Shown here one piece after another: positions 15,489 to 24,086 of a stretch of DNA of 36,625 nucleotides; position 1 is the first letter of the stretch, and every line of letters begins with the position of its first letter. The notes beneath the pieces are model-generated. The model made no database searches. It worked only from the letters and a program-made list of their open reading frames with translations, and was not told the DNA's origin. Position numbers and translations under genes: made by a program. The DNA comes from Candidatus Levybacteria bacterium RIFCSPHIGHO2_01_FULL_37_33. GTDB taxonomy: Bacteria > Patescibacteriota > Microgenomatia > Levybacterales > UBA12049. The stretch lies in the NCBI GenBank assembly GCA_001782085.1, contig MFNM01000016.1:1-36625 (forward strand), read 5' to 3'.

Positions 15489-16775
15489 CTATGGAATAAA
15501 TGATTTAATTAAATTTATTACCTTGGAAACAATTTTATTAACTTTTAAATTAGGGATTCGAGGAGCCGATATTCCAAAAGGAAGGCCCGAGGAGGGTTCA
15601 AGCGTTGCACCATACACACAAAGACCAACTGCCGTTGCAAAAGAAGGATCTTGGATTTCATCTATAATTCCTTTTATGTTTGTCGGCAAACCGAGTCTAA
15701 CAGGCATTGCCAAAGTTCTTTTGCCGCTATCTACCGCTCCGATTGTTCGGGCCCCTCCGCCTGTTATTACAAGACCTGATGGAGTTTGTCCTCCAAAACC
15801 GCTTTTTTTAATCTCAAGCCCTACGAATGTAAAGATTTCGTTGAGCCTTGGTCTTATAATTCCATCTATTAAAGTCTTTCTTGAAACTTTACTTACCTCC
15901 TCGGGAAGATGGAGAGTTGAAAGATCTACTTCATCCGATGTTTTTTGCCACAGCTCCTCTCCCTCCTCTGTTACTCTTACCGATCTTGGAGGACTTGAAA
16001 GAAATAATTTTATTTTCTCGGCACTTTCTAATGAAATTCTAATTCCAATAGCCAAATCGTTAGTTATATGCCTTGATCCGATTGCCAAAACAGAAGAATA
16101 AGCAACCGAACCGTCTACGTATATTGAAATGTCTGTCGTACCTGCCCCTATGTCTACCAAAACAACTCCCAATTCTTTTTCGGTATCCGATAGAACAGAA
16201 AGGCTGCTTGCATAACCGTTGTAAACAACACCGTCTATATCTACTCCTACTTCTGTAAGCGCTTTTTCTAAGTTTCTGATCGCAGTTGAGTTCGCAGAAA
16301 CAATGTGAGTATCTACCTCAAGTCTTATCCCGCTCATGCCAATCGGATCTTTTATTCCTTCCTGCCCATCTACGGTATAAGTTCTCGGAAGAACATGAAT
16401 TATTTCCCGGCTTGAAGGGAGAGAGACTGCTTTTGCGGCATCTATTACTCTTGTAAGGTCATTTTCCGAGATTTCTCCCTGCGGTGCCGAGACTGCAACG
16501 ACTCCCTTTGAATTTAGCGATTCTATATGCGCTCCGCCAATCGAAACAACAACGTGAGCGGCAGAATATCCCGCCATTCTCTCAGCCCCCTCCAAAGACA
16601 CATTAATGGAATTAACAGCTTCTTCTATATCTACTATTTGTCCTCTTTTTATACCCGAAGATTTTACCTCGGAGACTCCAAGCACGTTTACCGCTGTCTC
16701 GTCTACTCTTGCAATAATTGTTGCGATTTTTGATGTACCGGCATCAATTCCAACAACTATTTTCCCTTCATTCAT
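15489..16775 (-). CDS. ftsA: Cell division protein FtsA
   Basis: MNEGKIVVGIDAGTSKIATIIARV, VVLVDIGAGTTDISIYVDGSVAYSSVLAIGSRHITNDLA, GLVITGGGA. MNEGK start preferred over the ORF-track start at 16805. Confidence 0.92.
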   Translation of the reverse strand: MNEGKIVVGIDAGTSKIATIIARVDETAVNVLGVSEVKSSGIKRGQIVDIEEAVNSINVSLEGAERMAGYSAAHVVVSIGGAHIESLNSKGVVAVSAPQGEISENDLTRVIDAAKAVSLPSSREIIHVLPRTYTVDGQEGIKDPIGMSGIRLEVDTHIVSANSTAIRNLEKALTEVGVDIDGVVYNGYASSLSVLSDTEKELGVVLVDIGAGTTDISIYVDGSVAYSSVLAIGSRHITNDLAIGIRISLESAEKIKLFLSSPPRSVRVTEEGEELWQKTSDEVDLSTLHLPEEVSKVSRKTLIDGIIRPRLNEIFTFVGLEIKKSGFGGQTPSGLVITGGGARTIGAVDSGKRTLAMPVRLGLPTNIKGIIDEIQDPSFATAVGLCVYGATLEPSSGLPFGISAPRIPNLKVNKIVSKVINLIKSFIP

Positions 16776-16779
16776 AAAA

Positions 16780-17184
16780 TTAAAACTTGATAATAATTTT
16801 ATCAAACCTAAAATCTAGGCTTTTTATTCTTTTCCCTTCTATTGTAAGCCGCGAAAGCATGAGTTGTAAAGAGTCGATTTGGATTGTTAAATCTTTTTTA
16901 GAAGATATAAAAACTTCTCCGCCATCGGCAAGCATTACAGAATAATAATCTGAGAAACGCCTTATGGATGTAAAAGGTATATTTTTTATCTTAAGCAAGG
17001 CTTCTAAATTTGATCCTTGTGACGGTTCGCCTTTTGCTAAAGGGCTTATAATTGGTTTCTTAAAAAAGGGGACTGTTGGAAGCTTATATAATAAAAGAGA
17101 TGATAGAATTAATAAAATAAGGATCGGTGCGACAATCTTAATAAATAAAAACCTACTTTTTCTCTTTAATTTTTTAATACGCAT
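16780..17184 (-). CDS. Short FtsQ/DivIB-like division protein (134 aa)
   Basis: Single N-terminal TM between murG and ftsA; C-terminus KSLDFRFDKIIIKF resembles the FtsQ C-terminal strand. Confidence 0.55.
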   Translation of the reverse strand: MRIKKLKRKSRFLFIKIVAPILILLILSSLLLYKLPTVPFFKKPIISPLAKGEPSQGSNLEALLKIKNIPFTSIRRFSDYYSVMLADGGEVFISSKKDLTIQIDSLQLMLSRLTIEGKRIKSLDFRFDKIIIKF

Positions 17185-18290
17185 TGCTTTACAACTTCTA
17201 TTATTTTATCTGCCGCGTCTTCTCTTATTAAATCTTTAAAATTTTTTAAGTTTTTTCTAAATTCATTAATTGACTTATGCATAGATTGGATATTTGATAA
17301 TAGAACTTGCGGAGTTGCTTCTTTTTGCAATATTATAAATGCCAGCCCGAGCTTTTCTAAAAACCGTGCATTTTTTAGCTGCTCGTTATTTTGGGAAAAA
17401 GGTAATGGAATTAAGATGGCCGATTTTTTTGCATAAATAAGCTCAGTCACTGTATTTATTCCAGATCTTGATATTACAAATTCTGATTGTTTAAGAGCTT
17501 CTCCAACATCGTGCGGTTTTATAAATTTGCACAACAAATAGCTATCTCTAAGTTTTTTGGGTAATTTCTTGCGCAGCTCACTAAGTCTTTGGAAATCTTT
17601 ATGTTCAAATGAGTCTCCTGTCTGATGAATAACCTTAAAATTGACTAAAAGGTATGGAATTAAATTCTCGATTAAACTGTTTAAAAAGTGTGATCCGGAG
17701 CTTCCGCCCGTCACGTAAATTAATGGTAAATCCAACTCTGAACTCTGTCCCGATTGAATCGGGATGAACTTTGAAATCTGAATGATTTCTTTTCCTATAG
17801 GATTTCCCGTTAAAATAGTTTTTGTTTTTGGGAAAAATCTGGCAGAAGACTCCCAGGATATGCATATTTTTTTAGCCATAGGTGAACATATCTTATTGGC
17901 AAAGCCCGATTCTAAAGTCTGCTCATGTAAAACAACGGGGATTCTCAAAAAAAAAGATGCAAAGACAATTGGAATTTGTAGATAACCTCCGAATCCCAAA
18001 ATGATATCCGGCTTGAACTTTCTAAGAATGCTTAGAGCTTTAAAAAAACCGGAAGGCAATTTTAAAAGGGAAGGAATTGTATTTTTTGTAAATTTTCTCT
18101 GCAGCCTTCCTGTTGAAATCTCTTCAAACGGAATTTTAAGATCACTTATTGTTTTATATTCTAAGGATAATGATTTTTCCCCTTCAAATACATATTTTTT
18201 GCCGACAAATAAGATTTCCCAATCTTTTGGAAGCAAATCCAAAACAGACAGCGCAGGAGATAGGTGCCCCCCAACTATAATAATTCTCAT
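17166..18290 (-). CDS. murG: UDP-GlcNAc:undecaprenyl-PP-MurNAc-pentapeptide transferase MurG
   Basis: MRIIIVGGHLSPALSVLDLL, ILGFGGYLQIPIVFAS, HEQTLESGFANK, YVTGGSSGSHFLN, VISRSGINTVTELIYAKKSAILIPLP. Confidence 0.93.
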   Translation of the reverse strand: MRIIIVGGHLSPALSVLDLLPKDWEILFVGKKYVFEGEKSLSLEYKTISDLKIPFEEISTGRLQRKFTKNTIPSLLKLPSGFFKALSILRKFKPDIILGFGGYLQIPIVFASFFLRIPVVLHEQTLESGFANKICSPMAKKICISWESSARFFPKTKTILTGNPIGKEIIQISKFIPIQSGQSSELDLPLIYVTGGSSGSHFLNSLIENLIPYLLVNFKVIHQTGDSFEHKDFQRLSELRKKLPKKLRDSYLLCKFIKPHDVGEALKQSEFVISRSGINTVTELIYAKKSAILIPLPFSQNNEQLKNARFLEKLGLAFIILQKEATPQVLLSNIQSMHKSINEFRKNLKNFKDLIREDAADKIIEVVKQCVLKN

Positions 18291-19354
18291 AGAGACTTCT
18301 TTGAAATATTAAGAAGAATTCCGACCGAACAGAGATCTACGATAAGAGCGGATCCCCCGTAAGATATAAAAGGAAGAGGAATGCCGGTTAGAGGAAGGAG
18401 AACCGTCTGGGCAGAGAGATTAATAATTATTTGAACAGCCAAAAATGCGGTGATTCCTCCTGCCAAAAGTTTTCCAAAATTATCTCTTGCCTTTGTTGCA
18501 ATAAGAAATCCTCTCCATATAACTGCCGCAAAAATAATAATAATGAAAGTTGAGCCGATAAATCCAAGCTCTTCTGCAATAATTGCAAAAATAGAATCTG
18601 TAGTTGTTTCCGGAAGATATGAATACTTTTGTAAAGAATTTCCAAGACCTACCCCGAAAATACCGCCCGACCCAAGCGCAATTAAAATCTGTTTTACATG
18701 GTAAGATGATGATTCAATTGACTGATTGATGTTAAAAAAAGATTCCAATCTCTTAAGACGGTAGGGAGATATTTTAATTAAGATAAATCCAATTGCTAAA
18801 ACTGCAGGAATAATTCCTGCAAAATATAAGAGGTTTCCTCCGGATAGAAAATAGACAATAAGAGCTTCTAAAAGAATAACAACTGCAGTTCCCATGTCCG
18901 GTTGTAAAATAACAAGGAGTACGATAAGTCCCAGGAGAAGTAAAAAAGCCCCAAGTCTTCCCTTCTCTTTGCCGGATAGCCACGAGGCAAGATAAATTGC
19001 AAGAGCAAGCTTTATAAATTCTGCCGGCTGAAATAAGAAAAAACCTGTATTTATCCATCTTTTTGCTCCAAGAAGATAAACTCCGACTCCGGGAATGAAT
19101 ACAAGTATTAAAAGGACTAAGCCAAAAAGAAGTATTGGAAGCGATAAATTATAGAGTTTACGATAATCAAAATAAGAAAAAAAAGCAAGAGACATAAAAC
19201 CTAAAACAACCCAAAAAATTTGGCCTTTTATATAATGGTATTTATCCGAAAAATCCCTAAAGGCAACAAAGGACGAGGCATCGTATATCATAAAGAGCCC
19301 AAATAGAGTTAGGAAAATTACAGAAAAAAGAAGAACTATGTCTATTCTTTTCAT
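18287..19354 (-). CDS. ftsW: Cell division SEDS glycosyltransferase FtsW
   Basis: LQPDMGTAVVI, GSGGIFGVGLGNSLQKYSYLPETTTDSIFAIIAEELGFIGS, LTGIPLPFISYGGSAL. Confidence 0.92.
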   Translation of the reverse strand: MKRIDIVLLFSVIFLTLFGLFMIYDASSFVAFRDFSDKYHYIKGQIFWVVLGFMSLAFFSYFDYRKLYNLSLPILLFGLVLLILVFIPGVGVYLLGAKRWINTGFFLFQPAEFIKLALAIYLASWLSGKEKGRLGAFLLLLGLIVLLVILQPDMGTAVVILLEALIVYFLSGGNLLYFAGIIPAVLAIGFILIKISPYRLKRLESFFNINQSIESSSYHVKQILIALGSGGIFGVGLGNSLQKYSYLPETTTDSIFAIIAEELGFIGSTFIIIIFAAVIWRGFLIATKARDNFGKLLAGGITAFLAVQIIINLSAQTVLLPLTGIPLPFISYGGSALIVDLCSVGILLNISKKSL

Positions 19355-19367
19355 CTTCAGGGATGGG

Positions 19368-20378
19368 TCATCTAATAAAGGCTATATAAAGACCTAAGAT
19401 TGCAAAGAAAAATCCCAAAAGCCAAGCCCTCATAACAATCTTTGGCTCGTCCCACCCTATTTTCTGAAGATAGAGATGAAACGGCGAAACAGGAAGTATT
19501 TTCCTTCCTAAAAATTTCTTGCTGAGAATTTGTATTAAAGAGGATCCAATTTCTATTACGAACACTCCTCCTATAAAAGCCAGGGCAATTATTTTTCCTG
19601 TTAAAAGTCCGATAACGGCAAGAACCGCTCCCAGTGATAGAGAACCAACATCTCCTAACCAAATTCTTGCCTTATAAATATTAAAGTATAAAAATGCTGC
19701 TATGCTTCCCATAAGAACAGCAATAAAAACTCCAAGAGATTCATCTAGTTGGTTCCCGGAGATTACTAAAAAGGCGCCAAGACAAATTAAAAGAAGACCG
19801 CAGGAAAGTCCATCTAAGCCGTCTGCTATGTTAAACGCATTTGCAAAAGAAACAATGACAAATGCCGCAAAAGGAATAAAGAGAAAACCTAAGCTTGCAA
19901 GCCCAAAACCTTTTATAAAGATAAAGGTATACCCTAATTGCGTATATAAAACGGTTGCTATAATAAGAGCTAATATCCATTGGATTAAAAATTTATATCT
20001 GAATCTAAGACCAAAAAAAGGAGACCCTTTGCCGTTGGCAAGCTTTTTTAAGTCATCATAGAATCCCAAAAGACCAAAAGATATAAATGTAAATAAAAGC
20101 ACAAAAACTTCCCATAAATTTACCGCAACATTCAAGATTCCCAACGACCACAGAGTGAGAATCGATACTATAGTTATAATCAAGACTCCGCCGCCAAAAG
20201 GTGTTCCCTGTTTCCAGCTGTGGAATTTATCAAAAAGCGGAGTGGGGTTATCAAAAATATCGACGGTTTTTTGCTTTTGTCTTCTTATTTTTAATTTATA
20301 TAGAAAGTCTATGAATGGAATAAGAAGAATGAATGTTATAAAAAGAGAAAGGAGCATCAACCCCAAAATTTGCGCCAT
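19368..20378 (-). CDS. mraY: Phospho-MurNAc-pentapeptide transferase MraY
   Basis: GTPFGGGVLII, GFYDDLKKL, FANAFNIADGLDGLSCGL, LGDVGSLSLGA, SPFHLYLQKIGWDEPKIVMRAW. Confidence 0.93.
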   Translation of the reverse strand: MAQILGLMLLSLFITFILLIPFIDFLYKLKIRRQKQKTVDIFDNPTPLFDKFHSWKQGTPFGGGVLIITIVSILTLWSLGILNVAVNLWEVFVLLFTFISFGLLGFYDDLKKLANGKGSPFFGLRFRYKFLIQWILALIIATVLYTQLGYTFIFIKGFGLASLGFLFIPFAAFVIVSFANAFNIADGLDGLSCGLLLICLGAFLVISGNQLDESLGVFIAVLMGSIAAFLYFNIYKARIWLGDVGSLSLGAVLAVIGLLTGKIIALAFIGGVFVIEIGSSLIQILSKKFLGRKILPVSPFHLYLQKIGWDEPKIVMRAWLLGFFFAILGLYIAFIR

Positions 20379-20424
20379 AAAGATATATTATACTCTCCTG
20401 CCGTTCTTTGTTCAAATCCGCTAT

Positions 20425-20455
20425 GATTGACTGCTTAAGATTTAATTAGTATAAT
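20425..20455 (+). promoter_or_regulatory. Sigma70-like promoter, leaderless arrangement
   Basis: TTGACT - 17 nt - TATAAT, seven nt before ATG at 20463. Confidence 0.6.
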
Positions 20456-20462
20456 TCCTAAG

Positions 20463-20831
20463 ATGAAAGAAAAAAGATACGATATGCCCGATAATATTGC
20501 ATATATAATATCCAAAATAAACGCAGGGATACAAAGAGATCAAGCCTGTATCGATAATGAGATTGTTCAACAAGAGGGGGTATCCACATCTAAAGCACCT
20601 GATCAAGACTGTACGCATCATTGGAAAATTGAAACACCTGCTGGAGAAACATCTATGGGCATTTGCGCTCATTGCGGCGGAACTAAACCTTTTAGCAATT
20701 CCTTGGTTATTTCACAGCGGTATAGATATGGAGGTAAACTAGGAATACTAAGAACAAGCATGCCCTCTATTTTATTCAAGACGAATGAACCTGACATTGA
20801 CGAAGATTTTGATAACGGCGCACTTGACTAA
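20463..20831 (+). CDS. Small zinc-ribbon-like protein (122 aa)
   Basis: CTHHWKIETPAGETSMGICAHCGGTKPFSNSL: C/H...CxxC motif followed by FxNS. Confidence 0.6.
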   Translation: MKEKRYDMPDNIAYIISKINAGIQRDQACIDNEIVQQEGVSTSKAPDQDCTHHWKIETPAGETSMGICAHCGGTKPFSNSLVISQRYRYGGKLGILRTSMPSILFKTNEPDIDEDFDNGALD

Positions 20832-20879
20832 GTGCGGCGACCTGCGAGGTTGAAGCGGACTTTAAAATAAACCTATAAA

Positions 20880-21629
20880 CTAGGGGTAGATGAGGTTAAT
20901 TCCGACCTTATCTCCATGTTCGGGAGTTATCTTTTTAATCTCGGCCCTTGATCCGTACCCGTACATTGTATTATCTACATAACTTGCCCCGTATTCATCA
21001 TTGAGACCAAACCAGTGTCCAAGTTCATGAATTAAGATATTTTCAGCATTGTACGAAGTAGAACTACAGCTTAAGCTCCAGGCAAACTTCTTGTTCATTA
21101 TTGTGTCAACATCAGCGACCAGGTTTGTTGCTGTGTAGTACCAAACATAAGTTACCCCAAGGGCTGATCCTTGCGTCCTTCCCCATGTAATAATATTTTC
21201 AAAATCAAGTGCGTTTCTTGTTTTTGTGGTCGTCCCATCAGGAACGAGCGTTGGTTTTGAAAAAGAACTAATAGCATTGACCCATTTACCGAAGCTGTTT
21301 GAGGTAATTGTTGTAAGATTTCCGGAGCCAACAGACGATGGAACACTAGAGGGGTTTATCTTATATTTCCAGTCTCCGCTTGGAAGCTTCCAACCAGTCG
21401 CTCCGATAACGTCATTTACATGCGGATCTTCACAAGTAACTGAAACTGAAGAGCTTGGTCTTTCTTTTGGCTCGTGGACGAAAACACGAACCCTAAGGCC
21501 GGAGCGTCCCGGAACTGCATAATCGCCGTTTCGCTCAGGAATATTTGCATTCTCACTCTGTGCAAAAACAGTTACGGAAAGCACAAAAACTAAAATAAGT
21601 GAAAAAAGAACTCCTAAAATCCCTCTCAT
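20880..21629 (-). CDS. Secreted matrixin-like zinc metalloprotease
   Basis: Signal peptide; NILIHELGHWFGLNDEY (HExxHxxGxxD), downstream DNTMYGYG Met-turn-like. Confidence 0.8.
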   Translation of the reverse strand: MRGILGVLFSLILVFVLSVTVFAQSENANIPERNGDYAVPGRSGLRVRVFVHEPKERPSSSVSVTCEDPHVNDVIGATGWKLPSGDWKYKINPSSVPSSVGSGNLTTITSNSFGKWVNAISSFSKPTLVPDGTTTKTRNALDFENIITWGRTQGSALGVTYVWYYTATNLVADVDTIMNKKFAWSLSCSSTSYNAENILIHELGHWFGLNDEYGASYVDNTMYGYGSRAEIKKITPEHGDKVGINLIYP

Positions 21630-21708
21630 AATATCAATATACTACTATCTTGGGACATATGTCAAGTCCAAAAGCAAAACTCATCGTCTTCCATAAACCA
21701 GAGGGCTT

Positions 21709-21730
21709 GCCCTGAGCGAAGCCGAAGGGC
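21709..21730. repeat. Palindromic repeat gccctgagcgaagccgaagggc (intergenic copy)
   Basis: Shares 19 of 22 positions with the ileS copy at 6330-6351. Confidence 0.8.
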
Positions 21731-22049
21731 AGAAATATTATAAAATTATAGCACTACGGACAATTTGCTGCAATGGCCTGTGCTTCTATAATATAAGTCT
21801 GTCGGATAGTTTTCATTCTTTTTTGGTATATTAGAAAAATCGCATAAATTCAAGACAAAAATAAGATTGACATTTTTTTATCTATTTACTATATAGTTTG
21901 TGTATATTGACAGTCCACTATAGACTTTGTTTATAATATTTTCAACTTTGTCGATCTGCCCGCGACAAGTTCTCTGCGTTCTGCCCGTTCAGAGAAGATT
22001 TATCAATATGAATAATCTGCCCGGAAATTATTTTATTATTTTTATATCT

Positions 22050-22083
22050 TAAAAGACCAGCTAGAAATTGCTGGTTTTTTTTG
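22050..22083 (+). terminator. Hairpin plus U-tract (leader attenuator or terminator) upstream of the tasA-like gene
   Basis: gaccagctagaaattgctggtttttttt: ACCAGC/GCTGGT stem followed by T8, immediately upstream of the SD ggaggtg. Confidence 0.65.
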
Positions 22084-22153
22084 TGGAAGGGAGGTGAGAA
22101 ATAAATGATAAATAAAAAAAATTTTTTTAAGCAGTGTATCAATACTTACTGCT

Positions 22154-22729
22154 TTGGTGCTTATGGGCGGCGCAGCTTTTGCATTGTTTTCTGATCAAGC
22201 GACAAGCAATGATAATACGTTTAGTTCTGGAAATGCAGATCTTGTAATCGCAAATGATGTTCCACCAGGTAATCCAGATACTTATGCTGATTCAGTTGCA
22301 GGAGTATCTGTAACAGATATGGTTCCTGGGCAAGTTGAAACTAAGGATTTCTGGCTTAAAAATGACAGCTCTGGTAGTTTTTCGATGGACTTGACAGTAG
22401 ACTTAGATGACTTACAAGGATCTGATACTTCAGTTCTTGTGGACGAATTGATGGTAATGTTTACTTGTGATACGGACAATAATGGCTTAGGTGATGGTAC
22501 CGACACATCAACTGCTGAAAAATCTGTACAAGATTGGTTAGATGATCTACCAGTTGCTTTGGGCTCTGTGGGTGCAAATCAAGTAGCTTCAAATGCAACA
22601 ACAGATTCCGATCAAGATGAGTTAATTTGTAGGATGACAGCTACTCTACCTGAAGATTCGGATAATGACGCAGCGGGCAAAGATCTATCGTTCGACGGCT
22701 TATTCAATGGTATTCAAGTAGCACCATAA
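22154..22729 (+). CDS. TasA/camelysin-like secreted protein with SipW-type signal; annotated start is frame-interrupted
   Basis: ALFSDQATSNDNTFSSGNADLVI...MVPGQVETKDFWLKNDSSGSFSMDL. Likely true start ATG at 22105 (SD ggaggtg), but one-base frame change at A8T7. Confidence 0.7.
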   Translation: MVLMGGAAFALFSDQATSNDNTFSSGNADLVIANDVPPGNPDTYADSVAGVSVTDMVPGQVETKDFWLKNDSSGSFSMDLTVDLDDLQGSDTSVLVDELMVMFTCDTDNNGLGDGTDTSTAEKSVQDWLDDLPVALGSVGANQVASNATTDSDQDELICRMTATLPEDSDNDAAGKDLSFDGLFNGIQVAP

Positions 22730-22821
22730 TATTTTAGGCTGGTGGTGGGACAGGACATCACTCGGAGCCCGATTCCGCTACCAGCTAGGGTTGAAATTAT
22801 TTTATAAGTTTTTAGTAAATT

Positions 22822-23370
22822 ATGAAAATAATTAAGAAAATTATTCATGTAGTATTTACTATTGCGGTTTTTGTTTTACTGCCCGCTGTTGTGTTTACAC
22901 TTGTTACTTCTAAAACCAATGCGTTTGCAGGAATTCAGTCTTTTGTGGTTCTCTCGGGAAGTATGCAACCGACGATTCCGGTTGGAAGTATAGTTTATAC
23001 TCAGAAGCAAGCTTCCTATCAAAAAGGAGACATAGTCGCATTCAAAAGCGGTGACGTAAATGTTACGCATAGAATTGTTGATGTTAAAGACGATAGTAGC
23101 TTTGTAACACGCGGAGATGCAAATAATGCGTCTGACAGTAAAACTGTCGCAGTAAATGACATTTTAGGAAAAGAACTTGTTTTCCTGTCATATATAGGAC
23201 GATTAATCATTTTCCTCAAAACTCCGCAAGGGTTTTTTCCGCTAATAATTTTCCCGACAACAGTATTCATAGTTTTGGAACTTTGGAATTTGAAAAAGGA
23301 AATAGAAAAACAAGTCGAGAAACATATCGAAGCAAAAGTTATGAGAAAAATGGAGACAAGCAGTTCATGA
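22822..23370 (+). CDS. sipW: Signal peptidase I, ER/archaeal SipW type (Ser/His)
   Basis: VVLSGSMQPTIPVGSIVYTQ, GDIVAF, NVTHRIVDV (His in place of Lys), FVTRGDANNASDSKTV. Confidence 0.88.
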   Translation: MKIIKKIIHVVFTIAVFVLLPAVVFTLVTSKTNAFAGIQSFVVLSGSMQPTIPVGSIVYTQKQASYQKGDIVAFKSGDVNVTHRIVDVKDDSSFVTRGDANNASDSKTVAVNDILGKELVFLSYIGRLIIFLKTPQGFFPLIIFPTTVFIVLELWNLKKEIEKQVEKHIEAKVMRKMETSSS

Positions 23371-24086
23371 AGAAAAAATTATTAATCTTAATAGGAATTT
23401 TTGTTTTGGCAGTTACTTCATATAAGGTAACTTTTGCACTTTTTTCTTCACAAGCAACAAGCACAAACAACACTTTTGCCGCAGCGGAGGTCTTTCCTCC
23501 TCAAACAGATCATATAGTTATTAGTGAAGTGCAAATAAAAGGCTCGGGAACAGAATCTAATAAAAAAGATTTTATAGAACTTTATAATCCTACAAGTTCT
23601 CCTAAAAACTTAGCCGGTCACAGATTAGTAAAAAGGGCCACACCTAGTACCACAGACAATAATGTTTTTGTTTTTAATTCTTCTCATATAATTCCTGCTC
23701 ATGGTTATTTTCTTTGGGCCAACAGTGAGAATGGATTTTCAGCTTCAATTTTAGCAGATATTAGTTCCACCGACAATATTAGCACCAACGACAGCATTGC
23801 ACTTAGAAATGGACCTGTTAACACAGGAACTATAGTAGATGCTATCGCTTGGGGTAGCACTCATGCATCGCCTTTGGTTGAAGGATCAAGCTTTTCCACA
23901 AATCCTAATAATGCTGATGAAAGTCTAGAAAGAAAAGCTCTATCTACTTCTGATGCAACATCCATGAGCTCTGGTGCTGACGTATCTAAGGGTAATGGAT
24001 TTGACTCGAACAATAACTCAACTGACTTTATTTTAAGGACTACATCGCAACCGCAAAATAGCAGTAGTCCGGCTGAAACACCATGA
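23367..24086 (+). CDS. SipW-type secreted protein with lamin-tail-like (LTD) domain
   Basis: MKKKLLILIGIFVLAVTSYKVTFALFSSQATSTNNTFAA; HIVISEVQIKGSGTESNKKDFIELYNPTSSPKNLAGHRLVKR...IPAHGYFLWAN, LTD-like. ATGA overlap with sipW; ORF-track start at 23283 is too early. Confidence 0.78.
   Translation: MKKKLLILIGIFVLAVTSYKVTFALFSSQATSTNNTFAAAEVFPPQTDHIVISEVQIKGSGTESNKKDFIELYNPTSSPKNLAGHRLVKRATPSTTDNNVFVFNSSHIIPAHGYFLWANSENGFSASILADISSTDNISTNDSIALRNGPVNTGTIVDAIAWGSTHASPLVEGSSFSTNPNNADESLERKALSTSDATSMSSGADVSKGNGFDSNNNSTDFILRTTSQPQNSSSPAETP

Noticed and set aside
23283-23366. Upstream extension of the LTD protein ORF
   Set aside because: The segment overlaps the sipW C-terminus; the true start with signal peptide is ATG 23367 in an ATGA overlap.
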